From Promethearchaeota archaeon (GTDB lineage: Archaea; Asgardarchaeota; Lokiarchaeia; Sigyniarchaeales; SOKP01), in assembly GCA_016839555.1 (NCBI GenBank), contig JAEOUA010000005.1, forward strand, positions 62,001-126,000: a DNA stretch of 64,000 nucleotides, read 5' to 3'. This document shows, piece by piece, positions 1 to 8,472 of the stretch. The notes under the pieces were generated by a model. That model was not told the origin of the DNA and made no database searches. It saw nothing but the letters and a program-made list of their open reading frames with translations. Within the stretch, counting starts at the first letter, position 1; every line of letters begins with the position of its first letter. The position numbers and the translations under genes are program-made.

Positions 1-235
1 CGGTTATGATAATTGGGATTCTTGATTTTAATGTCTTCCTCATAATTCGATAAGTGTAAAGAAAATTCCCGTGAGAATGAATCAAATCACAATCCATTTT
101 ACTCCTATTAATTGAAACATTTACATGTTTTTTCATAACTTCTGCTTGATTTTTTGCTGCTACCCATGCTCCATTAATACCAATGCCAAAATCTTTAAAT
201 TTAATATAGTCTGATAGAAAATTTACCTTTATCAT
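1..235 (-). CDS. Glycosyltransferase family 4, N-terminal part (cut by window edge)
   Basis: An open frame starts with ATG at 235 and runs off the left end, so only the first 78 codons are present. The readable protein has a glycine-rich early segment (GIGINGAWVAAKNQ) and then DLIHSHGNFLYTY, which is typical of the N-terminal Rossmann domain of GT-B glycosyltransferases of family 4, where the acceptor-binding half carries a 'D-hydrophobic-hydrophobic-H-x-H' strand. It is transcribed away from the radical SAM gene at 340, so the 236-339 gap must hold two divergent promoters. The family call rests on the N-terminus only; the nucleotide-sugar binding half lies outside the window. It fits with the other glycosyltransferase and lipid-head-group genes up to 6 kb. 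Confidence 0.6.
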   Translation of the reverse strand, partial: MIKVNFLSDYIKFKDFGIGINGAWVAAKNQAEVMKKHVNVSINRSKMDCDLIHSHGNFLYTYRIMRKTLKSRIPIIIT

Positions 236-339
236 AACTCTTTATTTAATTCGATCTTGGAATCAAGTTTAAATAATTTAAAAAAGTATTTTAGAAAAGA
301 AAAAGCTTAATAAAATTTTCTAAATTTTTCACTTTGTCT

Positions 340-1806
340 ATGAAAATTTGTTTTATTAATCCCGCCCCTTTATCTTATATTATTGAGCGAGGAAATGAAA
401 AATCTGGGGCTTATCCTCCATTAGGGATACTTTCCATAATCGCATACCTTAAACAGAACGGATATGAACACTGTTATTTATTTGATCAACACGCAACGAA
501 AATTCAAACGAAATATTTACTAGAATTAATTAAAAGTATTAATCCTAATGTCATCGGATTTAATTCTTTAACAGATATTAGTATGGCGTTACGTTCTGTA
601 TATATTGCCCAGAAGGTTAAAAAATGGAATCCAAATGTTAAAGTTATATTTGGAAATTATCATGCTACTTTCAATCATTACAGAATTCTTCAAAAATATC
701 CATTTATTGATATATGTGTGAGAGGAGAAGGAGAAAAAACCTTTTTAGAAATCCTTGAAAAATTGGAAAGGAGTAAAAAATTAAATGATATAAAAGGAAT
801 CACATATAGAGATTATAATGGTAGAATAAGAATTAATGAAGAGAGACCATTAATTAAAAATCTGGATGAGTTACCTTTTCCTGATAGAACTGCATTAAGA
901 GATGTGAAATATTGTCAAAATTACGGGGGATTAAATGCAAGTTATGGAAAATTTACCACAATACAATCGAGCAGAGGATGTACTTTTAACTGTTCATTCT
1001 GTTCTCAAGCGAAAGTTTCCCACCAAAAGTGGAGAGCTAAATCAATTGATCGTGTTATTGAGGAATTACAATACTTAGAAGAACTAGGCTATACGAATCT
1101 TTACTGGGTTGATGATAATTTTACTAATATTCCAAAAAGAACCATAGAGTTGTGTCGAGCCATCCGTAAAAATCATCTTGATTTCGTATGGCTAAGCGAA
1201 CAACGTGTTGATCTCGTGGAGCGCAAATTAATTCAAGAAATGAGAAAAGCTGGCTGTCGGACGCTCTCTCTTGGGATTGAGAGTGCAAATCAAAGAATTT
1301 TAGATTATTTTAATAAAAGAATAACACCAGAAATGTCGAAAGACGCTGCTCGTACTGTCAAAAATGCAGGAATAGATTTTATTATGGGGGCCTTTATTAT
1401 TGGAGCTCCCACAGAGACATTAACAGAAATTAAAAGAACTCTTTCTTTTGCTTTTCAATTAGATATTGATTTTCCTCAATTTCATATCTTTGGGGCTATA
1501 CCTGGAACTGATGTGTGGAATCGATTAGTCGAAAAAGGAAAGATTGACCCTGAAAAATATTGGGAAACAGGTGTAAAAACTCTTGAAGTTCCTTTAGAAA
1601 TGGTAGAAAAAGAGACGCGTGAAGCATATGTAAAATTTTTAACCCGTTCAGGATTTATTTTGGATCAGTTTCGCCGGACTTTAACAAGTAGGCACCGCTT
1701 AAAAATTTTTCTTTCAAATTTGGATATATTTTGGAGTAGAAAAAGGGTAGAGAAATTTTTTAACTTCGCAACAACCACGTGGACCCACGGTATAACTCCG
1801 GAGTGA
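340..1806 (+). CDS. B12-binding domain radical SAM protein
   Basis: About 488 residues if it starts at ATG 340; a TTG at 334 would add two residues. The N-terminal ~170 residues look like the cobalamin-binding Rossmann domain of class B radical SAM enzymes (VIFGNYHATFNHYRIL, then VRGEGEKTFLEIL). The radical SAM core follows with the cluster motif CTFNCSFC (Cys about 214, 218, 221) and the later SLGIES and GAFIIGAPTET segments. The classical DxHxxG cobalamin motif is not obvious, so B12 use is inferred from family architecture. Such enzymes methylate or rearrange lipids, tetrapyrroles or natural products; the substrate cannot be read from sequence. The neighbouring lipid and sugar genes hint at a membrane-lipid or surface-glycan role. 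Confidence 0.85.
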   Translation: MKICFINPAPLSYIIERGNEKSGAYPPLGILSIIAYLKQNGYEHCYLFDQHATKIQTKYLLELIKSINPNVIGFNSLTDISMALRSVYIAQKVKKWNPNVKVIFGNYHATFNHYRILQKYPFIDICVRGEGEKTFLEILEKLERSKKLNDIKGITYRDYNGRIRINEERPLIKNLDELPFPDRTALRDVKYCQNYGGLNASYGKFTTIQSSRGCTFNCSFCSQAKVSHQKWRAKSIDRVIEELQYLEELGYTNLYWVDDNFTNIPKRTIELCRAIRKNHLDFVWLSEQRVDLVERKLIQEMRKAGCRTLSLGIESANQRILDYFNKRITPEMSKDAARTVKNAGIDFIMGAFIIGAPTETLTEIKRTLSFAFQLDIDFPQFHIFGAIPGTDVWNRLVEKGKIDPEKYWETGVKTLEVPLEMVEKETREAYVKFLTRSGFILDQFRRTLTSRHRLKIFLSNLDIFWSRKRVEKFFNFATTTWTHGITPE

Positions 1807-2025
1807 TAATTATTCTGAATAAAGTTAGTTAAAATCACATATTCTCTATATGATAATAAAATTCCTACTAGTAGCATTTTTATAATTTCCAAAAAATTAA
1901 AAATTTTTAAATAAAATCAAATTGCTTTTTTCCCATCAGATTATTAAAAAAATAAAGTATTAAATATATTGAAGACTTTTTTTTAATTAATTTGGTAAAC
2001 TAAGATAACAGAATTTTTTATATAA

Positions 2026-2754
2026 ATGATTAATCATAAAAAATTAAATAAATTAAAGCTAATTTTAGTAATATCTTCGATCTCCTTTTCATTTATATTT
2101 ATTATTCTCATTATTCTTTTAAAAGATATTCCCTTATTGCCAGCATTGATTAAAGAATATATCGAATCGGGAAAATCTTTTTTCATTCCTTCCATTCCTA
2201 ATAATAACCTATTAGTCATTAGCGCTAAAAAATTTCCCAATGCGAATTTCACAGTTGGCCATTTGGTTGACCTAATAATCATGATGAATATAGTCGTTTA
2301 TATTGAATCAAGCATCTATCATTATATAAAGAAAGTTTATTTTGCTAATACTAAATCTGGCTATTATGAATTCTCTGTTTTTTATCATAAAGGAATTTAT
2401 TTACAAAATCATGATATTAACGATGAAATTTCTATAGATAAGCAATTTATACAAAAATTCTCCCATTCATCATTAGATAACACAGAAGAAAAAGGAATTT
2501 TAAAACTTTATGGGATAACTCCCATACGATTTGATGGTTTGAGAAGGAAAAGAAAAAAATACAATAATAGTAATTACAAATCTAATTTTTTTCAAAAATC
2601 CTTGGCATCAAAAAATTCTTATCTTTTTTATAAATTTTTTAATTTTTCTTCTCTTTCTAAGTCTTTATGGGATATTCATTACGAATATTCTTTCAAACCA
2701 ATATTTTTTAATAAAAATTTTAATTATAATTTACTTTTAAAAAAGGTGGTATAA
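2026..2754 (+). CDS. Hypothetical protein with N-terminal membrane anchor
   Basis: 242 residues, not recognised. Residues about 12-33 form one strongly hydrophobic segment after a lysine-rich start (HKKLNKLK), giving a signal-anchor; a second moderately hydrophobic stretch lies near residue 82-95. The rest is rich in Asn, Lys, Phe, Tyr and Ser, with a basic patch near residue 173-180. The last codons read AAA AAG GTG GTA TAA, so the end of the gene also supplies the ribosome-binding site for the next small frame. It appears to head a short run of translationally linked genes ending in the CDP-alcohol phosphatidyltransferase. Function unknown; reality as a gene is supported by length and by the coupled downstream start. 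Confidence 0.55.
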   Translation: MINHKKLNKLKLILVISSISFSFIFIILIILLKDIPLLPALIKEYIESGKSFFIPSIPNNNLLVISAKKFPNANFTVGHLVDLIIMMNIVVYIESSIYHYIKKVYFANTKSGYYEFSVFYHKGIYLQNHDINDEISIDKQFIQKFSHSSLDNTEEKGILKLYGITPIRFDGLRRKRKKYNNSNYKSNFFQKSLASKNSYLFYKFFNFSSLSKSLWDIHYEYSFKPIFFNKNFNYNLLLKKVV

Positions 2755-2758
2755 TAAA

Positions 2759-2881
2759 TTGAAAAATAATATTAATAAAATTAGATTTAATAATTTCTAT
2801 AATTATCATTTAAAAGATAATTTAGTTTCTGATAAAATTAAAACAAATTATATTATAAAAATACTTAAAAAGGAGGTGTAA
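2759..2881 (+). CDS. Putative 40-residue basic peptide
   Basis: A short frame from TTG 2759 to TAA 2881, four bases after the previous stop. The sequence GGTGGT (2745-2750), inside the last codons of the upstream gene, sits 8 bases before the TTG. The product is Lys/Asn-rich and resembles nothing I know. Like its upstream neighbour it ends in codons (AAA AAG GAG GTG TAA) that form a strong Shine-Dalgarno for the next gene. The low-complexity, very AT-rich composition means it could be a chance frame; the paired ribosome-binding sites are the only real support. Confidence 0.35.
   Translation: MKNNINKIRFNNFYNYHLKDNLVSDKIKTNYIIKILKKEV
2871..2878 (+). promoter_or_regulatory. Strong Shine-Dalgarno that questions the start of the CDP-alcohol phosphatidyltransferase
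   Basis: AGGAGGTG is the best ribosome-binding site in this part of the window. The first conventional in-frame start of the downstream gene, GTG 2913, is 34 bases away, too far for it. An in-frame ATT at 2886 lies 9 bases after GGAGG, the ideal distance, and reading from it adds nine hydrophobic residues to the N-terminus. A TTG at 2890 is out of frame and stops after one codon. So either an ATT start is used or the site serves a leader frame. Confidence 0.5.
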
Positions 2882-2912
2882 GAATATTATTGAAATAATT
2901 TTATTTGAATTA

Positions 2913-3836
2913 GTGTTTCCATTCATTTTAATTGTTTTTCTAATAATTATTGTTATTAGTGGACTTTTTGGGAGAAAAAAAATGCGAACTCAAGCTCAAA
3001 ATCTTATGAGTTTAGATGAATTTTTAAAAGATTGGATAATAGATCATGGATCAGCTCATAAATTGGAAGAATATTTTTCACAAATGAAAAAAGATCCTTC
3101 TGGAGTGATATATATGCCCATAACTTATAATGGTGCTAAATTATTCATAAAAATGGGATTGACTCCAAATAAAGTGTCCTTAATAAATTTAATTCTTTCA
3201 ATGTTTATTTTTTGGGGCACTATTATGGCAGCTCAAGGTCATACTTTATCTGTTTTTACTCAGCAACCAATTTATGGATCATGGTTTTTCCTTTTAGGCT
3301 TTTTAGTTTTAATTACAGGAATTATTGATGGGATTGATGGGGGAATAGCAAGATTGTTGGATATTAAGTCTAAAAAGGGAGCATGGGTTGATAATGTGAT
3401 TGATAGAATAAGTGATATATTAATGTTAGTAGGATTAATTCCTACTCAGCTATTATATCTCTCAGATTATAATCTTGATTTTAACTGGTTAGTATGGACT
3501 AATATTTTCATTATTTTTATATATGAATATATGAGAGCCAGACATGAAGGGTTAGGTTTGCTAGAAGCGAAACCTTACGTTGGGGAACGAGTAACTCGCA
3601 TATTGATCCATTTTACTTTCTTTATTGCTTATGGGAGTTCAAGTCTGGCTGTCTTAATAACAAATTTGATTAGTCCAGGGGCGGCATCTTCAATTTGGTC
3701 ATTATCTCATCCTGGAACAATAAAATGGAGTATGCTTCTTTTTCAAATTAGTCTTTTAGCTGTCATGATACTCTCCTCGAGTCAGTTAGCAAGATATAGT
3801 TATAAAAATTTAAAAAAAATGGATAATAAAAATTAA
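2913..3836 (+). CDS. CDP-alcohol phosphatidyltransferase family membrane enzyme
   Basis: An integral membrane enzyme that transfers a phospho-alcohol group between a CDP-activated substrate and an alcohol, as in phospholipid head-group synthesis. The diagnostic motif DGx2ARx8Gx3Dx3D is intact: D142 G143 ... A146 R147, G156, D160, D164, with a further Asp at 168. Several membrane segments surround it (about 5-20, 85-105, 122-139, 170-190, 225-250, 270-290). About 307 residues from GTG 2913, 316 if an ATT at 2886 is used. An extra N-terminal ~60 residues precede the catalytic region. It lies just upstream of a GT2 glycosyltransferase and a nucleotidyltransferase, which suggests a head-group or polyol-phosphate pathway. 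Substrate not readable. Confidence 0.9.
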   Translation: MFPFILIVFLIIIVISGLFGRKKMRTQAQNLMSLDEFLKDWIIDHGSAHKLEEYFSQMKKDPSGVIYMPITYNGAKLFIKMGLTPNKVSLINLILSMFIFWGTIMAAQGHTLSVFTQQPIYGSWFFLLGFLVLITGIIDGIDGGIARLLDIKSKKGAWVDNVIDRISDILMLVGLIPTQLLYLSDYNLDFNWLVWTNIFIIFIYEYMRARHEGLGLLEAKPYVGERVTRILIHFTFFIAYGSSSLAVLITNLISPGAASSIWSLSHPGTIKWSMLLFQISLLAVMILSSSQLARYSYKNLKKMDNKN

Positions 3837-3874
3837 AAATTAAAAAAATTAAAAAAATAAAAAACTGAAAAAAA

Positions 3875-5236
3875 ATGAAATTATCAAGAATTTTGGCATA
3901 TGGAGTTATAGTCCTATTTTATTTTATACTAATGCATATCTTTTTTCCAATTGAATGGTCCTCTCCTGTAAAAGAAGCAATCGATACCTTTTTTATGAAT
4001 CCTTTGAAGTATTGGTGGTTCATATTTCCATTGATAGGTCTTATTTTTCTATTAGGACTTGATATTTTTTATGGAATCTATTTTCTTGCATCATTTGGTC
4101 GTGGTTATCGGACTAAAGAACCTTATTATCCTGATATAAGTATAATGATTCCTTCGAAAAACGAAAAAGTATTACTTAAAAAAACATTGGAATCTATATT
4201 GAATTCAAACTACCCTAAAGAACATATTCAGTTAATTCTAATTACCAGTGAATCTACCGATGGAACAACCGAATTTAGCAGAGAATTTGCCAAAAAATAT
4301 GGAAATATTATGGATATTAAGACTATATCAGAAAAACCCCTCAAACCGGGGAAACCTCCAAAATTAAACCTTGGATTAAAATTAGTGAAGAATGACATTG
4401 TTGTATTATATGATTGTGGATGCATATTACAACCTGACACTTTAAAACATTTAATCTCTCCATTTCAAAACAAGAAAAATAATGCTGTGATTGGACCAGT
4501 TTTAGTTGAAAACTGGAAAACAAATATTTTAACCAGAGGAATATTATTGGACTATTCTCTTATCTCTGGGGGTGGAATTACTTTCGAAGTTAAAAATAGA
4601 TTGGGATCATCAGCCTATTCTTATGGTCGCAATTTTGCTGTAAGAACCAAATATCTTAGAGAGTATGGGGGATTTAATGAGGATTCTATGACAGAAGATT
4701 TATACCTCTCGGTTCTTTTGAATTTAGATGGGGTGCAAATTCGTTACTCGCCAAAAGCAAAAATCTATGAATATGTACCAAGCACTTGGGAGATTTTAGT
4801 TAAGCAACGAACAAGATGGTTAGCAGGATATGTTTTTGATATGCCGGAATTAATGGCAATGAAAAAAGAAAATAGGAGTGGCCAACCAATAATTATCTCA
4901 AGGAATATGACTATGATGTTAATCGGTAATTTAGATACATGGATTCCTGTTGTAATAGCTATTTCATTAATATTTGGATTAATCGGTGAATATTATTTAT
5001 TAAGTTGGAGTTTATCCTGCTTAATTTTTCAATTTGGATATATATTTAACGCTATATGGAAGTATGCTGATAAACATTTTAGCCTGTTATTATTTTGGCC
5101 GATTAGTGCCTATATCCATCTTTATATGTTTCTAAGACAATTTAGACTGCCTGAAAATATGAGCTGGGAACTAACTCCAATGCTGTTTGAAAAAGAAGAG
5201 CAAGAAATAATAGCCATATCTAAAATAATCGAATAA
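3875..5236 (+). CDS. Membrane-bound family 2 glycosyltransferase
   Basis: 453 residues with two N-terminal membrane helices (about 8-25 and 48-72), a cytosolic GT-A domain starting at SIMIPSKNE, and C-terminal helices (about 350-400). The catalytic-base motif TED is at 273-275 and the QxxRW motif reads QRTRW at 311-315, as in processive or polyisoprenyl-linked transferases. The usual DxD metal site is replaced by DCG at 180-182, a mild oddity. The likely role is transfer of a sugar from a nucleotide donor to a lipid or growing glycan on the inner face of the membrane. It is followed after 13 bases by a sugar nucleotidyltransferase, so the two are probably co-transcribed. Confidence 0.88.
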   Translation: MKLSRILAYGVIVLFYFILMHIFFPIEWSSPVKEAIDTFFMNPLKYWWFIFPLIGLIFLLGLDIFYGIYFLASFGRGYRTKEPYYPDISIMIPSKNEKVLLKKTLESILNSNYPKEHIQLILITSESTDGTTEFSREFAKKYGNIMDIKTISEKPLKPGKPPKLNLGLKLVKNDIVVLYDCGCILQPDTLKHLISPFQNKKNNAVIGPVLVENWKTNILTRGILLDYSLISGGGITFEVKNRLGSSAYSYGRNFAVRTKYLREYGGFNEDSMTEDLYLSVLLNLDGVQIRYSPKAKIYEYVPSTWEILVKQRTRWLAGYVFDMPELMAMKKENRSGQPIIISRNMTMMLIGNLDTWIPVVIAISLIFGLIGEYYLLSWSLSCLIFQFGYIFNAIWKYADKHFSLLLFWPISAYIHLYMFLRQFRLPENMSWELTPMLFEKEEQEIIAISKIIE

Positions 5237-5249
5237 ATAATGATCAAAA

Positions 5250-6017
5250 ATGGGGAACAAAGTCATAATATTAGCTGGGGGAAAGGGGAAAAGATTAGGT
5301 GAATTGACAGATCAGATCCCCAAACCATTGATGAAAATCGGGGAATATCCCATTATTTGGCATATAATGAAAATCTATGCCTCCTATGGGTTTAAAGAAT
5401 TCATATTATGCCTTGGATATAAAGCAGATCTTATTAAATCCTATTTTTTTCATTATAATTCACGTAAAAATGATTTTACCATAGATTTAGCAAATTCCAA
5501 TATTGAATTTCATAATAATGTAAGTGAGGATTGGAAAGTTAGCCTAATTGACACGGGACTGAATACTCCTAAAGGAGGGAGAGTTAAGAAAATTGAACCA
5601 TATTTAGATTCTGATATCAATATGTTAACTTATGCTGATGGATTGGCGGATATCAATATTAAAGAGTTATTGGAATTTCATAAGCGTCATGGAAAAACGA
5701 TTACAACTACTGGTGTGCCTCATTCATCAAATTTCGGGGAGATCGTAGAGAAAGAAGGGAAAGTTCTCTCTTTTAAAGAAAAACCGAATATTACCCTAAT
5801 TAATGGCGGGTTTATGGTTTTTAATAGCAATTTTTTACAAAGATTGGATAATAATTCTAAACTTGAAGAAATAATTCTTAGGGAATTATCGAAAGAGGGA
5901 GAAGTAATGGTATATAAACATCAAGGAAATTGGGCTTGTATGGATACATTTAAAGATTATTTATATCTCAATTCATTATGGGAAAACAATAATGCATTTT
6001 GGAAAAACTGGCAATAA
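5250..6017 (+). CDS. Sugar-phosphate nucleotidyltransferase (glucose-1-phosphate cytidylyltransferase-like)
   Basis: 255 residues. It opens with the pyrophosphorylase signature LAGGKGKRL followed by IPKPLMKIGEYPIIWHI, then LGYKAD and YADGLADI, the order seen in RfbF-type CTP:glucose-1-phosphate cytidylyltransferases, which are about this length. The C-terminal GNWACMDTFKDY also matches that group. It would make an NDP- (probably CDP-) activated sugar or polyol phosphate. A CDP-alcohol phosphotransferase and a GT2 enzyme lie directly upstream, so the three together could activate, transfer and extend a head group. The choice of CTP over UTP or dTTP is inferred from overall resemblance. Confidence 0.85.
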   Translation: MGNKVIILAGGKGKRLGELTDQIPKPLMKIGEYPIIWHIMKIYASYGFKEFILCLGYKADLIKSYFFHYNSRKNDFTIDLANSNIEFHNNVSEDWKVSLIDTGLNTPKGGRVKKIEPYLDSDINMLTYADGLADINIKELLEFHKRHGKTITTTGVPHSSNFGEIVEKEGKVLSFKEKPNITLINGGFMVFNSNFLQRLDNNSKLEEIILRELSKEGEVMVYKHQGNWACMDTFKDYLYLNSLWENNNAFWKNWQ

Positions 6018-6119
6018 TTAACTAAATACTATTTTTCATTTTTTTCTTAAAATTATTTTTAAATTATATAATTCAGTTTTCTATAACTGATTAGATCATC
6101 TAAATTTTCTAACTAAAAA

Positions 6120-6211
6120 GGGAGATAGAAGTGTCCTCTTATAGGGATAATCAAAAAAGTAATCCGACTATAAGAGGACTCCCCGTGTTTTTGTCGCCTC
6201 TTCATTCTCCC
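6120..6211 (+). ncRNA. Structured RNA candidate, unassigned
   Basis: A compact GC-richer element in AT-rich intergenic DNA. A perfect 12-base-pair hairpin pairs 6133-6144 with 6168-6179 (GTCCTCTTATAG/CTATAAGAGGAC). An outer helix pairs GGGAGA at 6120-6125 and GAAG at 6128-6131 with CTTC at 6200-6203 and TCTCCC at 6206-6211, with a 2x2 internal loop. A 20-base single strand (6180-6199) links inner stem to outer helix. The strand is uncertain, because stems read equally on both. It could be a small RNA or a leader for the cysteine-rich gene at 6412. No tRNA cloverleaf, and no C/D boxes were found. The remaining bases of 6018-6411 are featureless and AT-rich. Confidence 0.5.
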
Positions 6212-6411
6212 AGATATATATATTGAATTATGTTATTTAAAAATAATTAACTTGCCATGCTTAACAGACTTAACTAAACTTATTTAAACTAAACTTTTAG
6301 AAAATAAACAAAATATTTAGATATTAAAAATAATACTGCTAATGAGAATATTTAGATTTTACAAAATAACTGTATATACCATATAAAATATAATTTAATG
6401 GGTGAATAAAT

Positions 6412-6576
6412 TTGGTTGGATGTCATGATCTAAGAAAAGGAGATGTTATTTATTGTCCAGATTGCGGAATAGAACTTACAATAACCGCTGTATGTGAAGA
6501 ATGCGAAGAAAACTCATGTGGGTGCGAACATGAATGTGTATTTGAATGCTGTGGAACGCCCCTCGTGCAAAAATAA
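6412..6576 (+). CDS. Small cysteine-rich metal-binding protein
   Basis: 54 residues from a TTG start, with GGGTGA at 6400-6405 positioned 6 bases upstream. It contains ten cysteines arranged as early GCHD, then CPDCG, CEEC, CGC, and ECCG near the end. This pattern resembles small desulforedoxin- or rubredoxin-like iron or zinc proteins that begin with a conserved GCH motif, but I cannot assign a family firmly. The amino-acid order is clearly coding: cysteine pairs are regularly spaced and acidic residues fill the gaps. It stands alone between the structured RNA candidate and a convergent hypothetical gene. A redox or metal-buffer role is inferred from the cysteines. Confidence 0.65.
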   Translation: MVGCHDLRKGDVIYCPDCGIELTITAVCEECEENSCGCEHECVFECCGTPLVQK

Positions 6577-6681
6577 AAACTGAATCTTTTTTCTTATTAT
6601 TTCTATTTTTTATTATTATTTTTTAATCTCTTTTTTATTTTGAAAAATTTTATTAATTTCTTAAAATAAAAAAGCAATTTT

Positions 6682-7194
6682 TTAAGAACTAGGAGAACAA
6701 CTGTAGAGGCTGAATGGTCGTATTTTAATAAATTTTTCAAAATCTTTTAGTACAAAGAAATAGTTGTGTAATACCTGATCTAAGATAATTTTCATTGTTT
6801 TTATTCCCTCTTTAATACCTTCTAAATCTTTCGATAAAAGGACCATATATTCAGAATTAGTTTTTAAGTAGTAGCATCCCTTTTCAATTGAGAGATTTTC
6901 ATGTTGTGCAATAATAGTATTTGTTTCCTTTATTTTGTTCGGATCTGTAAAAATAATCATTAAAAAAGAGTTTGTATATGTTTTTTTTAGATAGGTATCT
7001 CTTATACCGGGAGCTTGTAGAGTTATTTTCATATAATCTTGGAATAGATATTGAAGTTGATTTAACTCTCTTCTAAATCTTAGTTTATTATGATAAAACT
7101 TGAATTCCTCATTTAAATTTAAAGTTTCTCCTTCCAAATAAGTTAGCTCTTTTGGAGGCGTTTCAAATGTAAATTCTTTAAGATAATCGGACAT
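6682..7194 (-). CDS. Hypothetical cytosolic protein
   Basis: 170 residues, start ATG at 7194. No membrane segment, signal peptide or known motif is visible. The middle (about 72-130) alternates strands and helices (SFLMIIFTD, YYLKTNSEYMVLLS, EGIKEGIKTMKIILDQVL), suggesting a small alpha/beta fold. A longin-like or roadblock-like fold, common in this lineage, is possible but not demonstrated. It precedes mtnA on the other side by about 120 bases with no sign of coupling. Function unknown. Confidence 0.6.
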   Translation of the reverse strand: MSDYLKEFTFETPPKELTYLEGETLNLNEEFKFYHNKLRFRRELNQLQYLFQDYMKITLQAPGIRDTYLKKTYTNSFLMIIFTDPNKIKETNTIIAQHENLSIEKGCYYLKTNSEYMVLLSKDLEGIKEGIKTMKIILDQVLHNYFFVLKDFEKFIKIRPFSLYSCSPSS

Positions 7195-7311
7195 TTTTAA
7201 TCATCATTGAAAATATTTTATAATTTTTAACTGTTTTAATTAGTTTATTATTGTATTTTAAAAAAAGATTTAACTTATAATTTACAAAAAAATTTTTGTG
7301 AAAAAATAAAA

Positions 7312-8412
7312 CTAAATAGGGGGCAAATCTTTTATTTTTGCTAAACCTTCTCGACTCGCTTCAAGAACTCCAAACTCTGTTATTATTCCAGTTACGAATT
7401 CAGCGGGAGTCACATCAAAAGCAATATTTTTCGCATTTGCGTTTACTTGCGCGATTCTTATTTTTGTTCTTTCCTCTTTTTCATAATTCATTCCCGACAT
7501 ACATGTTACTTCTTCTTCGTCTCGTTCTTCTATTATGACATCCATCCCATTGTCCATCTCATAATCAATGGTCATTCTGGGTGCTACCACATAAAAGGGA
7601 ACATTATAATGATTACATGCTAATGCGATACCAAGAGTGCCAATCTTATTGCATACGTCTCCATTTGCAGCAATTCGATCGCTGCCTACAAACACGATAT
7701 CAACTTTTCCTCGCTGAATAAAATGACTATTTGCATTATCAACAATAATAGCATAATCAATACCTTCTTGTGCCATTTCCCACGCAGTTAATCTGGCCCC
7801 TTGGCATCGTGGACGAGTTTCATCAACAAAGACAAAAATTTTTTTTCCATGCTGCTGAGCCCAACGAATGGGACCGGTGGCGGTTCCCCACAATCCACTA
7901 AATGCAAGAGCTCCCGCATTACAATGAGTTAAAATTGACCATCCCTCCTTAATTAGTTTCCCGCCATATTCTGCCATTTTTGTGGCAGCTCTTTGATCTT
8001 CTTCAAAAATCTCATCTGCCTCGTCGACTACTGCCTTAATAATATTATCTGTGCCTCCTTCTTTCGCCGCTTCTTTTCCGCGATTTAAAGTGCGCTCGGT
8101 TGCATGCATTAAATTTACTGCGGTAGGTCTGGCAGTATCTAAATATTCTTTTGCTTCTTCTAATTTTTGGATTAGTTTTTTAGGCGACAGATTGGCATTT
8201 TGTAATGCTATTTGAGCCATTCCGAAACCTGCAGTCACTCCAATGGCACCTGCGCCTCGTGTATACATATCCTTGATTGAGTGCCACAACTCCTCAGTAT
8301 TATTTAAATCAACGATTTTTAATTCAAAAGGAAGGGGCCTTTGATCAATCATCTTTACAATAGAACCCTCGCGCCAAACTGTCATTACTTCAGAACCATT
8401 TTTTAACTTCAT
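7312..8412 (-). CDS. mtnA: S-methyl-5-thioribose-1-phosphate isomerase
   Basis: 366 residues, the usual family length. It converts methylthioribose-1-phosphate to methylthioribulose-1-phosphate in methionine salvage and is related to eIF2B alpha-type subunits. Key features are RGAGAIG (52-58), ARPTAVNL (94-101), the catalytic Cys in THCNAG (C164) and the catalytic Asp in VGSDRIAANGDVCNKIGT (D245). These separate MtnA from ribose-1,5-bisphosphate isomerase, although substrate promiscuity across this archaeal family is known. Start ATG 8412 gives a normal N-terminus. No other methionine-salvage gene is nearby, so it appears monocistronic, with the AN1 zinc-finger gene following in the same direction after a 60-base gap upstream. 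Confidence 0.9.
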   Translation of the reverse strand: MKLKNGSEVMTVWREGSIVKMIDQRPLPFELKIVDLNNTEELWHSIKDMYTRGAGAIGVTAGFGMAQIALQNANLSPKKLIQKLEEAKEYLDTARPTAVNLMHATERTLNRGKEAAKEGGTDNIIKAVVDEADEIFEEDQRAATKMAEYGGKLIKEGWSILTHCNAGALAFSGLWGTATGPIRWAQQHGKKIFVFVDETRPRCQGARLTAWEMAQEGIDYAIIVDNANSHFIQRGKVDIVFVGSDRIAANGDVCNKIGTLGIALACNHYNVPFYVVAPRMTIDYEMDNGMDVIIEERDEEEVTCMSGMNYEKEERTKIRIAQVNANAKNIAFDVTPAEFVTGIITEFGVLEASREGLAKIKDLPPI

Positions 8413-8472
8413 TTCTTATCCTATTTATTTTAATTTCTTATAATTAATAGTTATAGAATTATAATAAAGATA

